Source of the DNA: Haliclona indistincta | Taxonomy: Eukaryota > Porifera > Demospongiae > Haplosclerida > Chalinidae | NCBI GenBank assembly: GCA_964017065.1 | Contig: OZ024791.1 | Location: 4,764,547-4,828,546, forward strand | Length of the DNA stretch: 64,000 nucleotides | Reading direction: 5' to 3' | Part shown: positions 1 to 12,230 of the stretch, one piece after another | How the letters are laid out: every line of letters starts with the position of its first letter | How positions within the stretch are numbered: position 1 is the first letter of the stretch | Made by a program: the position numbers and the translations under genes | Notes under the pieces: model-generated | What the model saw: the letters and a program-made list of their open reading frames with translations, nothing else | Databases searched by the model: none | Told to the model about the DNA's origin: nothing

Positions 1-729
1 TCTCCTAAATGAAATGTTTACAAAACTCGTAGACTAATAGTGCAAACTTCATGGACAGTGTTGAAAGAGTATCAATGCAGCGAGAGTCAACAAACTACTT
101 TATTCAGTTATTTGTTTCTGATTCACTGTTTATTGCTCAATACTGTCGATACTGAAATGCAGCCATGACAAGCTCGGTGCATGATACAATGATGACACCC
201 ACATGACTGTATTTACTAGAGTGATACTACAGGTTGATAGCCTTAAACAGACTCAGAACGGACTTTCCAAATACGTATATCATATCGTTCTACAGTCACT
301 TCACTTATTCCTTATCTGTACATGTACAGTGCTTCCCGCTTAGAGAGTCCAATTTTGATTTTTTACATATTATGTTGTAAAAATTTTATCAAAGGTAATA
401 CGATCCTCAAATCTGGTCTGAAGTAAGGTATAACATTGTAGATTATGTGCATCAAATATGACAGCTCACAACCAACTATTGTAAAAGTTATCAACTATTA
501 ATTATAAGTCACTGGCTAAAATCAGTAGCTGAAGTTTTTAGGCTTGGAAATGGCTATTTGGCAATTATAGACTAAGTGTAGCTTAAACCATGCGCGCACG
601 CGATCGTCGAGAAAGTGCAGCTCTGCAAAAGCTCTTAGTTCAATAGAAAGTGGATGTCCGCCATCGGCTTCCGTATTTCCGCTCGCGCAGGGCCGCTACA
701 GCCCTAGTTTTGCTTCGTTCTCGATCAGT
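1..729. repeat. duplicated 5' flank of the MYND gene, left copy
   Basis: This block matches 15,590-16,330 almost base for base apart from small indels. In the right copy the sequence leads directly into the intact MYND/DUF4470 gene. Here the match stops abruptly after 'CTCGATCAGT' at about 729, and unrelated sequence follows. The copied segment therefore contains the upstream and probable promoter region of that gene. No gene of its own is seen in it. Confidence 0.85.
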
Positions 730-927
730 AGTCAGGTTGCTTAGCGCAGTCTTTTATGATTACCGTGACCGGATGGATAAAAGCATCAAATTTTGCATGG
801 ATATGCTTCAAGACCTACTTATTAATATTAGAAGGGGAGCCACCAAGAAACGTATTCACAGCAAAAGTTAAATCAATTTTTATGTAGTATTATTTCACTA
901 TGGATTGCTAGGCTCTGATAAACAAGT

Positions 928-1572
928 ATGGTGTTAATTCCATCAAATCACACTTATGCTTATGTTAAGAGTTCTAGCGGTTGCATAGGTCTTACAGAGA
1001 ATCCAATAGCATTCAGGCGTTGGATGCTATCAGGACCAGAGCTGGTTCGGTTGCAGCAGCAATTTGAGAGGGAATACCCAGAGAATCCAAAGTATTTTCA
1101 AAATCATGAGCAGGGCTTTGCAACACAGAAAACTTTCCAGCAGCAGGTGAGAAGTCTATTCCAGGCAGTTCAAAAAATGGGGAACCCTTTCCAAGACGAT
1201 TTCCCTGAGCTGATCAAACTTGACAGTCGCAATTGTGTGGATGAATCAGTGGTGACTGCTCTGCGTTCCTTGGAGGACAAGGGTATCAGACAATACCAAG
1301 GTTTTGTTAAAAATGTACTTGAGGATTGCACTCGTCCTATTCGTGACCCTATCAAGAAGAACAAACTTGCTCTCTTCAAAAGGCCTCAGCCTAAAGCAAT
1401 CTCAAAGTCAGGCAAGAAAATCAAAGTCCTTCAAAACAATGTGGCACTATTTGGTCAGTTGTACGTCTCAATGCAAAGTCGTAATGCTGACTTGAAAGAA
1501 TTTTTTGCTCACGAAATTCAACCGTTTCCACCCTCCTTGTCAGATTTTGGCAAACTCCATTTACCAAGTTAG
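928..1572 (+). CDS. ORF of an uncharacterised, probably mobile-element-linked family, 3'-truncated
   Basis: A 214-codon ORF with motifs such as 'FRRWMLSGPE', 'MGNPFQDDFPEL', 'LDSRNC' and 'DPIKKNKLALFKRP'. From memory, proteins with these motifs occur as multicopy uncharacterised ORFs in cnidarian and other invertebrate genomes; the function is unknown to me. The frame ends in a stop formed at the junction with MYND-gene sequence (shared 'CCAAGTTAG', 1564-1572), so the natural C-terminus is missing. The piece lies between a copy of the MYND gene's 5' flank and the 3' part of that gene, which makes it foreign to both. The start at 928 is only the first ATG of the frame; an upstream exon is possible. 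Confidence 0.5.
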   Translation: MVLIPSNHTYAYVKSSSGCIGLTENPIAFRRWMLSGPELVRLQQQFEREYPENPKYFQNHEQGFATQKTFQQQVRSLFQAVQKMGNPFQDDFPELIKLDSRNCVDESVVTALRSLEDKGIRQYQGFVKNVLEDCTRPIRDPIKKNKLALFKRPQPKAISKSGKKIKVLQNNVALFGQLYVSMQSRNADLKEFFAHEIQPFPPSLSDFGKLHLPS

Positions 1573-3179
1573 TTTGTGGAAATGTTCAACTGAGCTTTTT
1601 CTTTCCAGTTCGCTTCGTGAAACAAAACTACTTTTATACAATTGTGCGTTATGTAGTTCTTTCAAAAGAAGAAAAATATGTAGAACCTGTCGCCACTTTG
1701 TCTGGAGAGCTATGCCAGGTAAAAGTTCCATACCGGAAAGACTCATTCTACTTTAAAGAAGCAGGTACTGACCGCACAAGGAGTATTCATAGCAGTCTAG
1801 GCCGTATTCTCAGTCACGATGGTGATAATAACAATATGCAAACTATTCTGTCTCTGAATTCAGAGCCTCTTTGCCTTCTTTCTAATAAAGCTAAAATAAT
1901 CTTTGAGCAACCTTTGCCATCCTCAGTTAAAGTAAGTTGTGGCAAGTACAGCCTCACATTGTCCCTCCCTTACCCAGTTGCAGTCGTAGATCAGGTAACC
2001 CATGGACAAATAGCTCAAATTTCCTTTGTGCGCAAGAGCAGTCATGTTTATGATGAGAAGCGAGGAGTAATTACCAACCCTAGCCTTTTAATGATGCTAC
2101 CTATAGCTGAGCTATCTTTAAATGACCTTTCAAAGATAATTGACATGCAATATCCGAAAAAAGAAAAACTGTTATTAAAAGAAGTGAAAAGTTTTGGTGA
2201 ATTTAAGACAAAATTCCCCACATTTCCTGCATTTGTTAGAGTTAAAATTCTTATTGCTTGGTTGTTTCAACTTGAAGATACTTTTATGACTTATGCACCT
2301 CCTTCTACGTTTGCTGTTTCTGAAGATGACAGCCCATTTGTCTATCTACTAATCCACAAACGAGCAGTAGATGTACAAAGGCACAGTCCAGTGCTAGAAG
2401 TCTTTTACATATTTTATGACAATATTATCTTGGAGAAACTTGAAAGAAAGATATATTTGCTTCTACAGGACGTGGAAACCTCTGAATCTTGTGCAATAGT
2501 ACCTATTGACGTAGACACGTGGTTAGAATTGAAGCAGGTGTTAATGTACTTTGCCCGTCGCACTCTACCTTCTTCAAGGAACTTGCCGCACCTACTGAGG
2601 AAGCATGGCTTAAAGAAAAGTTTTACACGAGCTATTATCTATCCTCTCTACTGTGACCAAGATGTTCTGTACGAGAGTATAGATCCTCAAGTAGCAGCCA
2701 CTCCCTTTACTTCTCTACATTCTACTACTCCTTCGCCTAATGTTAAGAAGACTGCAAAGCTAACGGTACATATCGAGAAAGAATGTAGCTACTGTTTCAG
2801 AAAGTCAGACAAGCTGAAAAAATGTACTAGTTGTGGTGTGACCTGGTATTGCGATACACGTTGTCAGTCTGATCACTGGAAGAGCCACAAAAAAGCTTGC
2901 AATTCAGCGGTGACGAAAGTTCTTAAGGCAAGTACAAGTAGTGAGGTACCATTGGTCGCAGAATGCCAATATGTTCTGTACGAGAGTCAAATAGCAGCCA
3001 CTTCCTCTACTTCTCTACATTCTACTACTCCTTCGTCTACTGTTAAGAAGACTACAAAGCTACCGGTACATATCGAGAAAGAATGTAGTTACTGTTTCAG
3101 AAAGTCAGATGAGCTGAAAAAATGTACTAGTTGTGGTGTGACCTGGTATTGCAATACATGTTGTCAGTCTGTTTGCTAG
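1566..3179 (+). pseudogene. truncated paralogue of the MYND-finger gene
   Basis: From 1566 the sequence is nearly identical to 18,443-19,268 and then to 30,294 onward of the right-hand MYND gene, so it represents the middle and 3' part of a close paralogue. It lacks the N-terminal DUF4470 part. Two MYND-type fingers are present ('CSYCFRKSDKLKKC..CG' and a second copy). The second finger is broken at its last ligands ('CNTCCQSVC') by a stop at 3177-3179, so only one finger looks complete. No start codon in this frame is close to the 5' junction. It is useful as the uninterrupted reference for the transposon insertion site in the other copy: here 2400-2430 reads straight through it. Confidence 0.8.
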
Positions 3180-3312
3180 TACAGGAGCAAACATGACCTC
3201 CACTACACTACGATGCCATAGTGAGTGTAGCTGCTGCATCACGTGTACCAATCCATTCATTAGCCTGTATCCAGTGACAATACACTACTGTATCACTGAT
3301 ACACTCACTCAC

Positions 3313-5087
3313 TTGCTGTCAATAGTCTCGTCACACCATCCAAACAGCAAGTGCCAACAGCTAGTAGTGGAGTGGGTGGAGCTATGGGCGGGACTACACT
3401 GTGCAAGTAAATCACTGAGTACTGTCTGCATTTGAAGTAATATAACATTATGACACTGTAATATCATACCAGATATTGCTGTCGATTCTTGGGTTTGGAA
3501 AGATACTGTAAAAGGTACCAGGAAGTTGCAATCAGTGGAAACTAAATTATCGCACCACATTGGCATGTTTCCCAAGTTGCAGGAGGTTGCCTGACATACG
3601 AGAGTGACACAAAACTAACACACCTCCCTCCCACCTTCACACTCACCCATTAGACACAATAGCAGTGTTGGTGATAGGTGTGGTCTACTGGTGGTCAGCA
3701 CGGTGATACAATGTGACAACAGATTCACTCTGTTCAGCTGAGCCATCGTCTATATCAAACACACGAAACAGCTCAAACCAAATACAACAAGAGCCACACA
3801 CCTCAGGAGCCATGTTGTTCAGATGAAGGAGACAGGCTGGAGTGGATAGCACATGACACACAAACCGCTCAGTGATCTTAACATCAAAGTTACAAATTGC
3901 AATAGCACTAGATACAGAAAACAATCACTCCTATACTGTGGGATAAGTGTACCGTATTCCCATTGCAGCTGATAACGTGTGTTTGGTGAGTTTTGGAAAC
4001 CGACAGCCAAGTCCTTTGAGCAACAGTTCCTAGTAAAGATAAAATACTTGACTCAAGCACGAAGGAGTGAACAGCTAACATGAAGATATAGAAACAGTTT
4101 GTTATCCACTAGGTACTGCACCAGATTAAAGCACAGTTGATGCAGAGATGGTCTCAACGCATCTCCTATAGAACATATACACTATGATCTCAAAATTTGC
4201 TGCTGACCTCCTTTGACAGTCAACTTCCACAGTGTATAGTCAGTGAGTGTGACAAACTGTGAACCAGTACATGAGTTAGTCAAAAATAATATATTTTCAC
4301 ATACAGTGTTTAGGCAGACAGTAAGTGCAGCGTCATCCTGAGGCATTCCAGGCTATAAGATTCAAACAAGTCAACTCACAGCCCTCCAATAGTCTTACCT
4401 TGAGCGTGTTGAACTGTGTACATACAGACAGTAACGTGGTCTTGACCTGACGGAGCCACCGCACTACACAGGTCTTGTCGAGAGCCAGAGACACATACCA
4501 GACCTGTACACATAGCAACACCAGTCCATCAAACTGATCATAAATACCTTGACACTACTGCTTTCCATGCTTTTGTTGACTGCTGTGCAGAACATCTGGA
4601 ACAACTAAAGGACAAATAATGTGCGCACACAATGTGTATTCTAATTAACCTTATTGTGAGGGTTTGTTTTACTGATGAATAACAGCTTCTGTCCATTGTG
4701 ATAAAGTTCTTTAGCTAAAAATGCAAATAAATTCAATAGTAGACGCTATTAGAGGATACATTGTAAACCTGTTTTTGGCGATAATAAGTAGTCACTCAGA
4801 AACACACTAACTTCATCACTAAAAGAAAATAGTAGTTAATTTTATTGACCTTTATATTTGACATTATAGAGCTCACCGTAACCGGCATTGGACAGCTCTA
4901 TAACACTTTCTGGCTCGATACCATTTCTGTTCGTAGGTAATTAGCAGACATTAAGCTGTTTACATTCGATTGTAGCCTCTTAAAGCACCTGTATACGAAG
5001 TGCTGCTATATTTGCTCGCTGTTTGTCTTGCCGTGAGCTCCTAGCTTTGCCTTTGTCGTGGAGAAACTGCTCTAGAGAGCTGTCCAT
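3313..5087 (-). CDS. UBE3B: UBE3B-like HECT ubiquitin ligase, 5' exons only
   Basis: Exons read on the minus strand with consistent GT-AG sites and phases: 5087-4989, 4926-4877, 4818-4769, 4714-4650, 4595-4548, 4503-4399, 4256-4208, 4165-4080, 4029-3953, 3907-3802. Less certain pieces lie near 3770, 3580 and 3425-3313. The peptide starts MDSSLEQF and has an IQ motif ('ALRIQKWYRARKCYR'). It then follows the human UBE3B order as I recall it: 'VWYVSLALDK', 'FVTLTDYTLWKL', 'LKGLGCRFPKLTKHTLSAA', 'LSTPACLLHL', 'HLLFGW'. UBE3B transfers ubiquitin through a C-terminal HECT domain. That domain is absent, because the sequence after the donor at 3312 runs into the MYND pseudogene block. The gene is either truncated, or its remaining exons lie left of position 1. 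Confidence 0.75.
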
Positions 5088-5525
5088 CAGGCCGCGCCGG
5101 TTACGTTTACCCTCGGGTTTACCACGCCTACCTGTTTTCCGCGCGAATTTAAAAATGATTTTAGACTTACACACATGGTTCAATTCTCCCAACAGTCAAT
5201 ACGGAGCAATACCACGTTCAAGACACATGATGATATTCGACCATAGACAGGTCATAGAGATACAGTATACTAACATCGTATCTGTATCTATATGGACAGA
5301 CCTAGCCAGTTGTGAACAATAGCAACTCACTACAGCTGTATACCCACCCACACTGAGTCAACAGTGATACCAGTGTAAGAGCCAGTACTATTAACATCAT
5401 TAATTTTTACTAATGTACGTGAGTGTAACTGCTTCACTGCCAGCTGAACCAGTAGCAATGGTACCGGTATTTAACTTTACAAGGATTTTTCTGTATTAGA
5501 AACAAAGCTGTCTTCCTGGTAGTTA

Positions 5526-5562
5526 TGACGTCATTGGAACTGTTCGTGATCAAATATAAATA
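5526..5562 (+). promoter_or_regulatory. CRE-like site and TATA box of tectonin gene 1
   Basis: A perfect 8-bp palindrome TGACGTCA (CRE/ATF-type site, 5526-5533) lies 22 bp upstream of TATAAATA (5555-5562), which is about 70 bp before the ATG at 5633. This is typical core-promoter spacing. The rest of 5088-5525 shows no gene; it is the shared upstream region between the minus-strand UBE3B gene and this lectin gene. Whether the CRE is used is inference. Confidence 0.45.
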
Positions 5563-5632
5563 CAGCAGTTATAGCAAGCATTGAGATATCATACCACTGC
5601 TCTATCTCAAATAGATCTGGTCAGTACGAGTT

Positions 5633-6547
5633 ATGAAATTTCTACTGGTCCTGTGTGCTGCTGTGATAGCACTGGTGACAGCTGCTCCTGATGAAACTGC
5701 TTTTGGACACCCTCCACAAGAACCTGCTACTAATGAGACTAATGAGGCTCATATACCACTAAGGAAAGGAGTAAGTAATTGTCTGCATGATGACAACAAA
5801 ACAATGACAATTTTTTGAATTTGTTTGCTATTGCAGATCTACTTCATTGGTAATTCGAGGGTATGGCGCATCAACACTGATGGATCTTATGTGAGGGTGT
5901 CCTCTGGAAACTGGGCAGGAACCACATGCATGGCAACATATGGTGGAAACAGGATCTTCGCTGTACATCGTAACACTATTTACGAAGCGTTCGAAAAATC
6001 CTGGAAAGGTTTTGGGAATGGATACCGCACGGCATCTGCTCTAGTGCAGCTTGGGCGACACATGTACACTACTCGTGGTAGTAACACATGCGGCCGATTG
6101 TATCGAATTACTATCACTAGGTCGAGCTCCAGACTAGAACCATGGGGATCAACTGGAATCTACTCACTTGGTTTGACGACTGTAGCTGGAGGTGGCTACA
6201 TAATTGGTGCTCAAACACATTGGACTCTTATTGGAACAACTGGAGATGGATACACTATGAGGAAGGGTTCCTGTACTGCTATCACCACTGCATCAAATGG
6301 TGGTATATATGCCATCACTCGCGCAGGAGACATCCATTGGGTCAATGCTAGAAATGGAAGCACAGAAAGAGTGACGAAAGGACGCTTGTTCAGGGGCTCT
6401 CGTGGTATCACATGGTTCAAGGGATATCTGTATGCTATCGGGAGAAATAGAAGGTTTTACAGGATTGACGTAAACACCGGAAAAGCAACAATCCAAGGCA
6501 CCTCGAAAAATTGGGAAGTCGCTGGAAAGATGGCTTCCATCCGTTGA
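5633..6547 (+). CDS. secreted tectonin-type beta-propeller lectin 1
   Basis: Two exons: 5633-5770 and 5837-6547, with a 66-bp GTAAGT..TTGCAG intron in phase 0, giving 282 residues. Exon 1 encodes a signal peptide (MKFLLVLCAAVIALVTAAP) and a short linker. Exon 2 encodes a run of repeats in the tectonin style, about 35-40 residues each, with 'VWRINTDGS', 'LYRITI', 'IHWVNARNGS' and 'FYRIDVNTG' strands, closing with 'WEVAGKMASIR'. Tectonin proteins are secreted carbohydrate- or LPS-binding lectins in invertebrate immunity; binding here is inferred from the family. A near-identical paralogue lies at 12,933-13,836. Confidence 0.85.
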
Positions 6548-7255
6548 ATATAATTATAGTAACTCAATAGTAACAATCCTGTTAGAGTGAGCTGTTACTG
6601 CAATTTGCATTGAGAATAAAAATTTTTCAGTCTCTAATAAATTATTATAACTAAATAGTGAAGCATGCTTAAATTTAAAAACCAATTCAAACAACTGTAC
6701 ATGTATTATGCACTAAGAACAGGAGTTCTCATGAATATGAATCTTGCACACAGCACTGAGATATCCTACCATTCTACCTCAAATCAAAAATACTGGTCAT
6801 TATGTGCTTCTGGCAATTGCTGCTTCGGAAGCTTAAATGATGAACTCAATACTGTAGCCTGGAATTTAATGGGGAGGTTATTATTTTGTTGAGCAGTGTA
6901 GGTGAAAAGTTTGCCTAATTAATTATTCATGATGAGCGTGCCAATTGATTTTTGCAGCTCAGAATACCAGCTCTACAGTATTAACACAGTCAGTGTGGTG
7001 GCTCATCTCATCTATATGCACATTCTGTTTGACATTTCTAAATTGAACTACATTAAAGATCATTACGAACTCAATACCAGAATGGTTTACTAAAATGTAA
7101 GCTCACAATGCTTTGGTTCTTATCTGCAGTACTCATTGTGGTACAAGGGTTTCATTATATCTTGCAAGGGTAACTGCATGTAGATCGTAAAGCATGGATG
7201 CACTAATGTGTTAAGTCTCAAGGCCAGTCCTTTAAAAGGAGGTCCTTTTTATAGC
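6548..7255. repeat. tectonin 3' flank, duplicated at 10,700-11,325
   Basis: The sequence after the lectin stop (polyadenylation-like AATAAA near 6614) matches the block at about 10,690-11,325, including a stretch resembling the upstream region of the lectin genes (6660-6800, 'ctacctcaaat...actggtcatta'). No ORF looks real. From about 7256 the two copies part company. In the right copy an inner segment equivalent to about 7256-8045 is missing. Confidence 0.6.
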
Positions 7256-8085
7256 GAGTTGCGTGGGCATGGTCATGCGGCCGAAAATGTCTCCACCTTT
7301 TTCAATTAAAAAAAGTGGAAATTGTCTTGCGAGTGCCATTTCAGTGGCTAAAAACCACCCCAAGGTTTTCAGATATGCTGATTCCACCTAATTATGAAAT
7401 TTAAGCGGATAATTCTTGGAATAAATGCTGTTTTGCTATGATCAATCAGTGCTACATGTGGATCTAAAGAAACCTACATGTAGCAAATTGGTAATCAAAA
7501 ATATTATTATTTTCACAGTTTGCAATGTTAGTTAAACTTCGAGAATGCCTCTGACCAGCACTTAAAAATACATTATTGACAGTTTAGGTAAGTGCAAACG
7601 TGCTCCAAAGTCGCGCACAGCAGGAGTGTCATGCTAAACTGGCCTGTTCGCCATGTTCGTAGGATTCGATGTTGGTTGGCGTCCAGCCTTAACAGCCAAA
7701 TAGCTGGTCGAGCGTCCGTTATAGCCATTTTCGTGGATCTGAGTGGTCGTAGTTTGCTTCAATAAGTATGCCGAACAGGTCAGCGTAGCCCAGGCTGTCG
7801 TGTCATACTCAAGATCGCTGTTTTGCACCTATAATATGCTACGAAGTGCGCAACAGCGCCGCTGTAACCAGTGGAGAACAAAATCACACAGTAACTAACC
7901 GCCACAAAACCGTTGTAACTCAGCCATTTTAGCACCGATTCTAACGAAATTTAGATTTGTGTGCTGCTAAAGGTTAGCAGAAGCTACCTAAAACAACTAG
8001 TAATTGATTCAGACAGTTTAAACGTTTAGTGCACATCGCTACCTTTTGTTGGCGGCCCGGCGTAAAGCGCCACCAAAAAAATTTA
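7256..8085. other. non-coding stretch, probable repeat interior
   Basis: No convincing gene on either strand. The piece is absent from the related block at 11,320, where flanking sequence is joined directly to 'ggcggcgtaaagcgccacc' (matching 8050-8075 here). This suggests either an internal deletion there or an insertion here. It contains a short GC-rich inverted motif around GGCGC/GCGCC near 8050-8075. Confidence 0.35.
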
Positions 8086-8116
8086 ATTAGGGAGGCACGG
8101 TAGTGCCTCCCTATGT

Positions 8117-8510
8117 TAGTCTCGCTCGCCAGACCCAACCCAAGGGAAGGGTCTGGTAAAACGTTATAGAACGAGTTGTGCCACAGGAATGTGAAATATG
8201 CACCGTAACCATGGTAACGTGCACTAGTACGTACGCGCGCACTGCATTGAGACCGTACGAGACAAAAGTATACATACACGAGCCATGGGCCTTGGCAGTG
8301 CTTTTTAGCCTTCGTCTCCATTGAACTAGCTGGTCGGTCTACCGTGGTGCTCACGGCGTACGTCCTACTCGACATGGCTACTCGTTAGTACTCGCGCGAT
8401 ACGTGACAACGCAATTTGATTGGCTTGCCCGATTTATGGCAAGGGGCACAACGCATCCTATAGCGTTTTACCAGACCCTTCCCTTGGGTTGGGTCTGGCG
8501 CGCGAGACTA
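8117..8510. mobile_element. 394-bp MITE with 9-bp target duplication
   Basis: The ends are inverted copies of about 47 bp (TAGTCTCGC, then a CCAGACCCAACCC/GGGTTGGGTCTGG core). The element is flanked by TCCCTATGT at 8108-8116 and 8511-8519. Copy B has a single CTCCCTATG at the equivalent site (near 27,660), which serves as the empty site. A 9-bp duplication fits the Mutator-like group, inferred from length only. There is no coding capacity. Confidence 0.8.
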
Positions 8511-8738
8511 TCCCTATGTAGGGTTGAACGAGAAAACAAGATGGCGGCTACATACAATGTATTAGCGTTCAAACGCTGATATTTCGCCTGGTCATGAATT
8601 GTATACGTCAAAAGACACTTAAATCTGCTCTCTGGCGTTGCCCCATCTTACAGTAGCAAGGAGATTGCTCGAAGTTGTTACTAAAGTGACGAACCTGGAA
8701 ACGGTGAAAATCGTGTTTCGTCATCTTCGTTTTCTTCT

Positions 8739-8979
<241 letters not shown>

Positions 8980-9529
8980 AGCGCGCCTAGCGCCTTTACG
9001 CGAGCAATGCCGAGACCAAAACACCCATGAACAGTCATGAAATTCTCCTGGCAGGTGCCTTTTGAACTTAGTTTTTAGCGAAACGTCGATATAAATTCTG
9101 CGATTTCTCGATCGTGATCCATTGTCAGCTAAGTGTTAGACGCCATTGATGTGATTGCGCAATACGCACGTGACCAAGCAGTGGTTAGCGCACGTGACCA
9201 AGCACTAGCTTGAGTATCGCCGCGCGCCTTATGGATCACGGAGAGCACATACATGTACATGTATTTGTCTGGAGTCTTCGAAGAACGGTATGCTCGTATA
9301 GGATCACCATTCTGCGCTTGCCAGATAATTACAACCGCCGTACATGTCTACAAACAATTGTGGGCGGGGCTCGTATCCACTGCATGCATGTGTAGTCCAG
9401 CATAACAATTATTATTAGCTAAAAGTTTAAAATTCTTAATAATAAAGAAAAGCCACCAACAACAGGAAAACTAAACCAATGGTGGAAACAAACTGCACTT
9501 CGCTGAAAAAGAAAAAAAGGACACAAACA

Positions 9530-9914
9530 AGAAATTAAAAAGATTTCTATCGAAATCAAAAGGATGTAGGGTTGTGAAATCTACCATTGGTCCACAATGT
9601 AAACTAACAAGGAACAAGCATGGAATGGTAACACGATTGACTTGCTAACAGACCATAGATCCCTACATCAGTGGCTGTACATAAGATCAATATTTTGTCA
9701 CAAGCTGAATGCACGTTAGGTGTCAGTCAACAGCAACTAGCTGAACTAGCTATAACCAACCACAGCAGCCACTGATGTAGGGATCTATGGTCTGTTAGCA
9801 AGTCAATCGTGTTACCATTCCATGCTTGTTCCTTGTTAGTTTACATTGTGGACCAATGGTAGATTTCACAACCCTACATCCTTTTGATTTCGATAGAAAT
9901 CTTTTTAATTTCTT
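9530..9914. mobile_element. foldback element, 148-bp arms
   Basis: Left arm 9530-9677 and right arm 9766-9914 are near-perfect inverted copies around an 88-bp centre. The same structure is at 28,544-28,933. Arm-plus-centre fragments without the right arm occur at about 10,427-10,668 and 11,878-12,122. Confidence 0.85.
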
Positions 9915-10177
9915 TGTAATTTGTGATGGTTGAGAGTTGCATGCTATAGAATCGTATGACAAGAGGCCATATGTGCCTTCTTGTCATACGATTCTATATG
10001 CAGTGTATTGCAGTGAAACAGCATGTATAGACTAGTGTAGGTAGTTGTTCACGTGCAGTACATGAAATGCTGTAACTACCTAGTACTCAACTATAGAGCA
10101 TGAACATAGCTACCTGGAAGACAAATTTAGAGACAACATGTGTAGCAAACCTTTCAGACTGCAACTGATCTCACTCC

Positions 10178-10284
<107 letters not shown>

Positions 10285-10668
10285 GTTGACAAATTTGTTG
10301 AGTGAATGAGATCAGACAGGATGCTTCACAGGAAGCAATGCAAACTCTACAATCGAAATTTTAAAAAGATACAATTGGTTTGAGAAAATGACAATCAAGT
10401 AATTTTTTGAGTATTATAAGAAAATTAAAAAGATTTCTATCGAAATCAAAAGGATGTAGTGATGAAGGAATCTACCACTGGTCCACAATGTAAAACCAAC
10501 AAGGAACAAGCATGGAATGGTAACACGATTGACTTGCATAGATCCCTACATCAGTGACTGCTGTGGCTGACTATAGCTAGTTCAGCTACATGTAGTTGCT
10601 GTTGACTGACACTAGACGTGCATTGAATGAATTCAGCTTGTGACAAAACATTGATCATATGTACAGCT

Positions 10669-10760
10669 GGAAAAATGGCTTCCATCCGTTGAATAGTAAC
10701 TCAATAGTAACAATCCTGTTAGAGTGAGCTGTTACTACAATTTGCATTGAGAATAAAAAA
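10669..10760 (+). pseudogene. tectonin 3'-end fragment
   Basis: Only the final codons of the lectin gene (equivalent to 'GKMASIR' and the stop) and its 3' flank are present. They are joined directly to a truncated foldback element. A second copy with the same junction lies at 12,123-12,215. The shared junction shows that the fusion arose once and was then duplicated with the unit. Confidence 0.7.
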
Positions 10761-11655
10761 TTAATATTTAATAGACTATTACTATAACAAAATAGTGAAG
10801 CATGCTTAAATAGAAAACCAATTCAAACAACTGTACATGTATTATGTACTAAGAACAGGAGTTCTCATGAATATGAATCTTGCACACAGCACTGAGACAT
10901 CCTACCACTCTACCTCAAATCGAAAATACTGGTCATTATGTGCTACTGGCAATTACTGCTTCGGAAGCTCAAATGATGAACTCAATACCGTAGCCAGGAA
11001 TTTAATGGGGAGGTTCTTTTTGTAAGTTTTTGAGCAGCGCAGGCAAAATTTTGCCTAATTAATTATTCATGATGAGCGTGCCAATTGATTTTTGCAGCTC
11101 AGAATACCAGCTCTACAGTATTAACACAGTCAGTGTGGTGGCTGATCTCATCTATATGCACATTCTGTTTGACATTTCTAAACTGAACTAGTGCATTAGT
11201 GCATCCATGCTTTACGATCTACATGCAGTTTGCAGTTTATCTACATGCATGTAGGTCGTAAAGCATGGATACACTAATATGTTAAGTCTCAAGGCCAGTC
11301 CTTATAAAGGAGGTCCTTTTGTTGGCGGCGTAAAGCGCCACCAAACATATAATTATTTTTGATATTGTACGCATGTGGTTGAGAGTTGCATGCTATAGAA
11401 TCGTATGACAAGAGGCCACATGTGCCTTCTTGTCATACGACTCTATATGCAATGTATTGCATTGAAACAGCATGTATAGACTAGTGTAGGTAGTTGTAAG
11501 GGACAGTTCACATGCAGTACATGAAAATTCAAATGCTGTAACTACCTAGTACTCAACTATAGAGCATGAACATAGCTACCTGGAAGACAACTTTAGAGAC
11601 AACATGTGTAGCAAACCTTTCAGACTGCAACTGATCTCACACGCTAACTGATTCC

Positions 11656-11659
<4 letters not shown>

Positions 11660-11735
<76 letters not shown>
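11660..11735. repeat. (GA)n microsatellite, unit 2
   Basis: About 37 GA units at the position equivalent to 10,181-10,279 of the first tandem unit. Confidence 0.95.
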
Positions 11736-11740
<5 letters not shown>

Positions 11741-12122
11741 GTTGACAAAATTAATTTGTTGAGTGACTGAGATCAGACAGGATGCTAGGAAGCAATGCAA
11801 ACTCAACAATAAATTTAAAAAAGATACTATTGGTTTGAGAAAATGACAATCAAGTAATTTTTTGAGTATTATAAAAAAATTAAAAAGATTTCTATCGAAA
11901 TCAAAAGGATGTAGTGATGAAGGAATCTACCACTGGTCCACAATGTAAACCAACAAGGAACAAGCATGGAATGGAAACACGATTGACTTGCGAACAGACC
12001 ATAGATCCCTACATCAGTGACTGCTGTGGCTGACTATAGCTAGTTCAGCTAGTTGCTGTTGACTGACACCAGACGTGCATTGAATTGAATTCAGCTTGTG
12101 ACAAAATATTGGTCTTATGTAC

Positions 12123-12215
12123 AGCTGGAAAAATGGCTTCCATCCGTTGAATAGTAACTCAATAGTAACAATCCTGTTAGAGTGAGGTTATACTACAATT
12201 TGCATTGAGAAAAAA
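12123..12215 (+). pseudogene. tectonin 3'-end fragment, second copy
   Basis: Same structure and same junction as 10,669-10,760: the tail of a tectonin exon 2 plus 3' flank, with no upstream coding sequence. Confidence 0.65.
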
Positions 12216-12230
12216 ATTAATATTTAATGC

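Noticed and set aside
650..871. Short plus-strand ORF in the duplicated flank
   Set aside because: It spans the junction between duplicated and unrelated sequence and is not conserved in the other copy.
7974..8375. 133-codon minus-strand ORF
   Set aside because: It crosses the boundary of a MITE with a clear target duplication and has no recognisable domain, so it is accidental.
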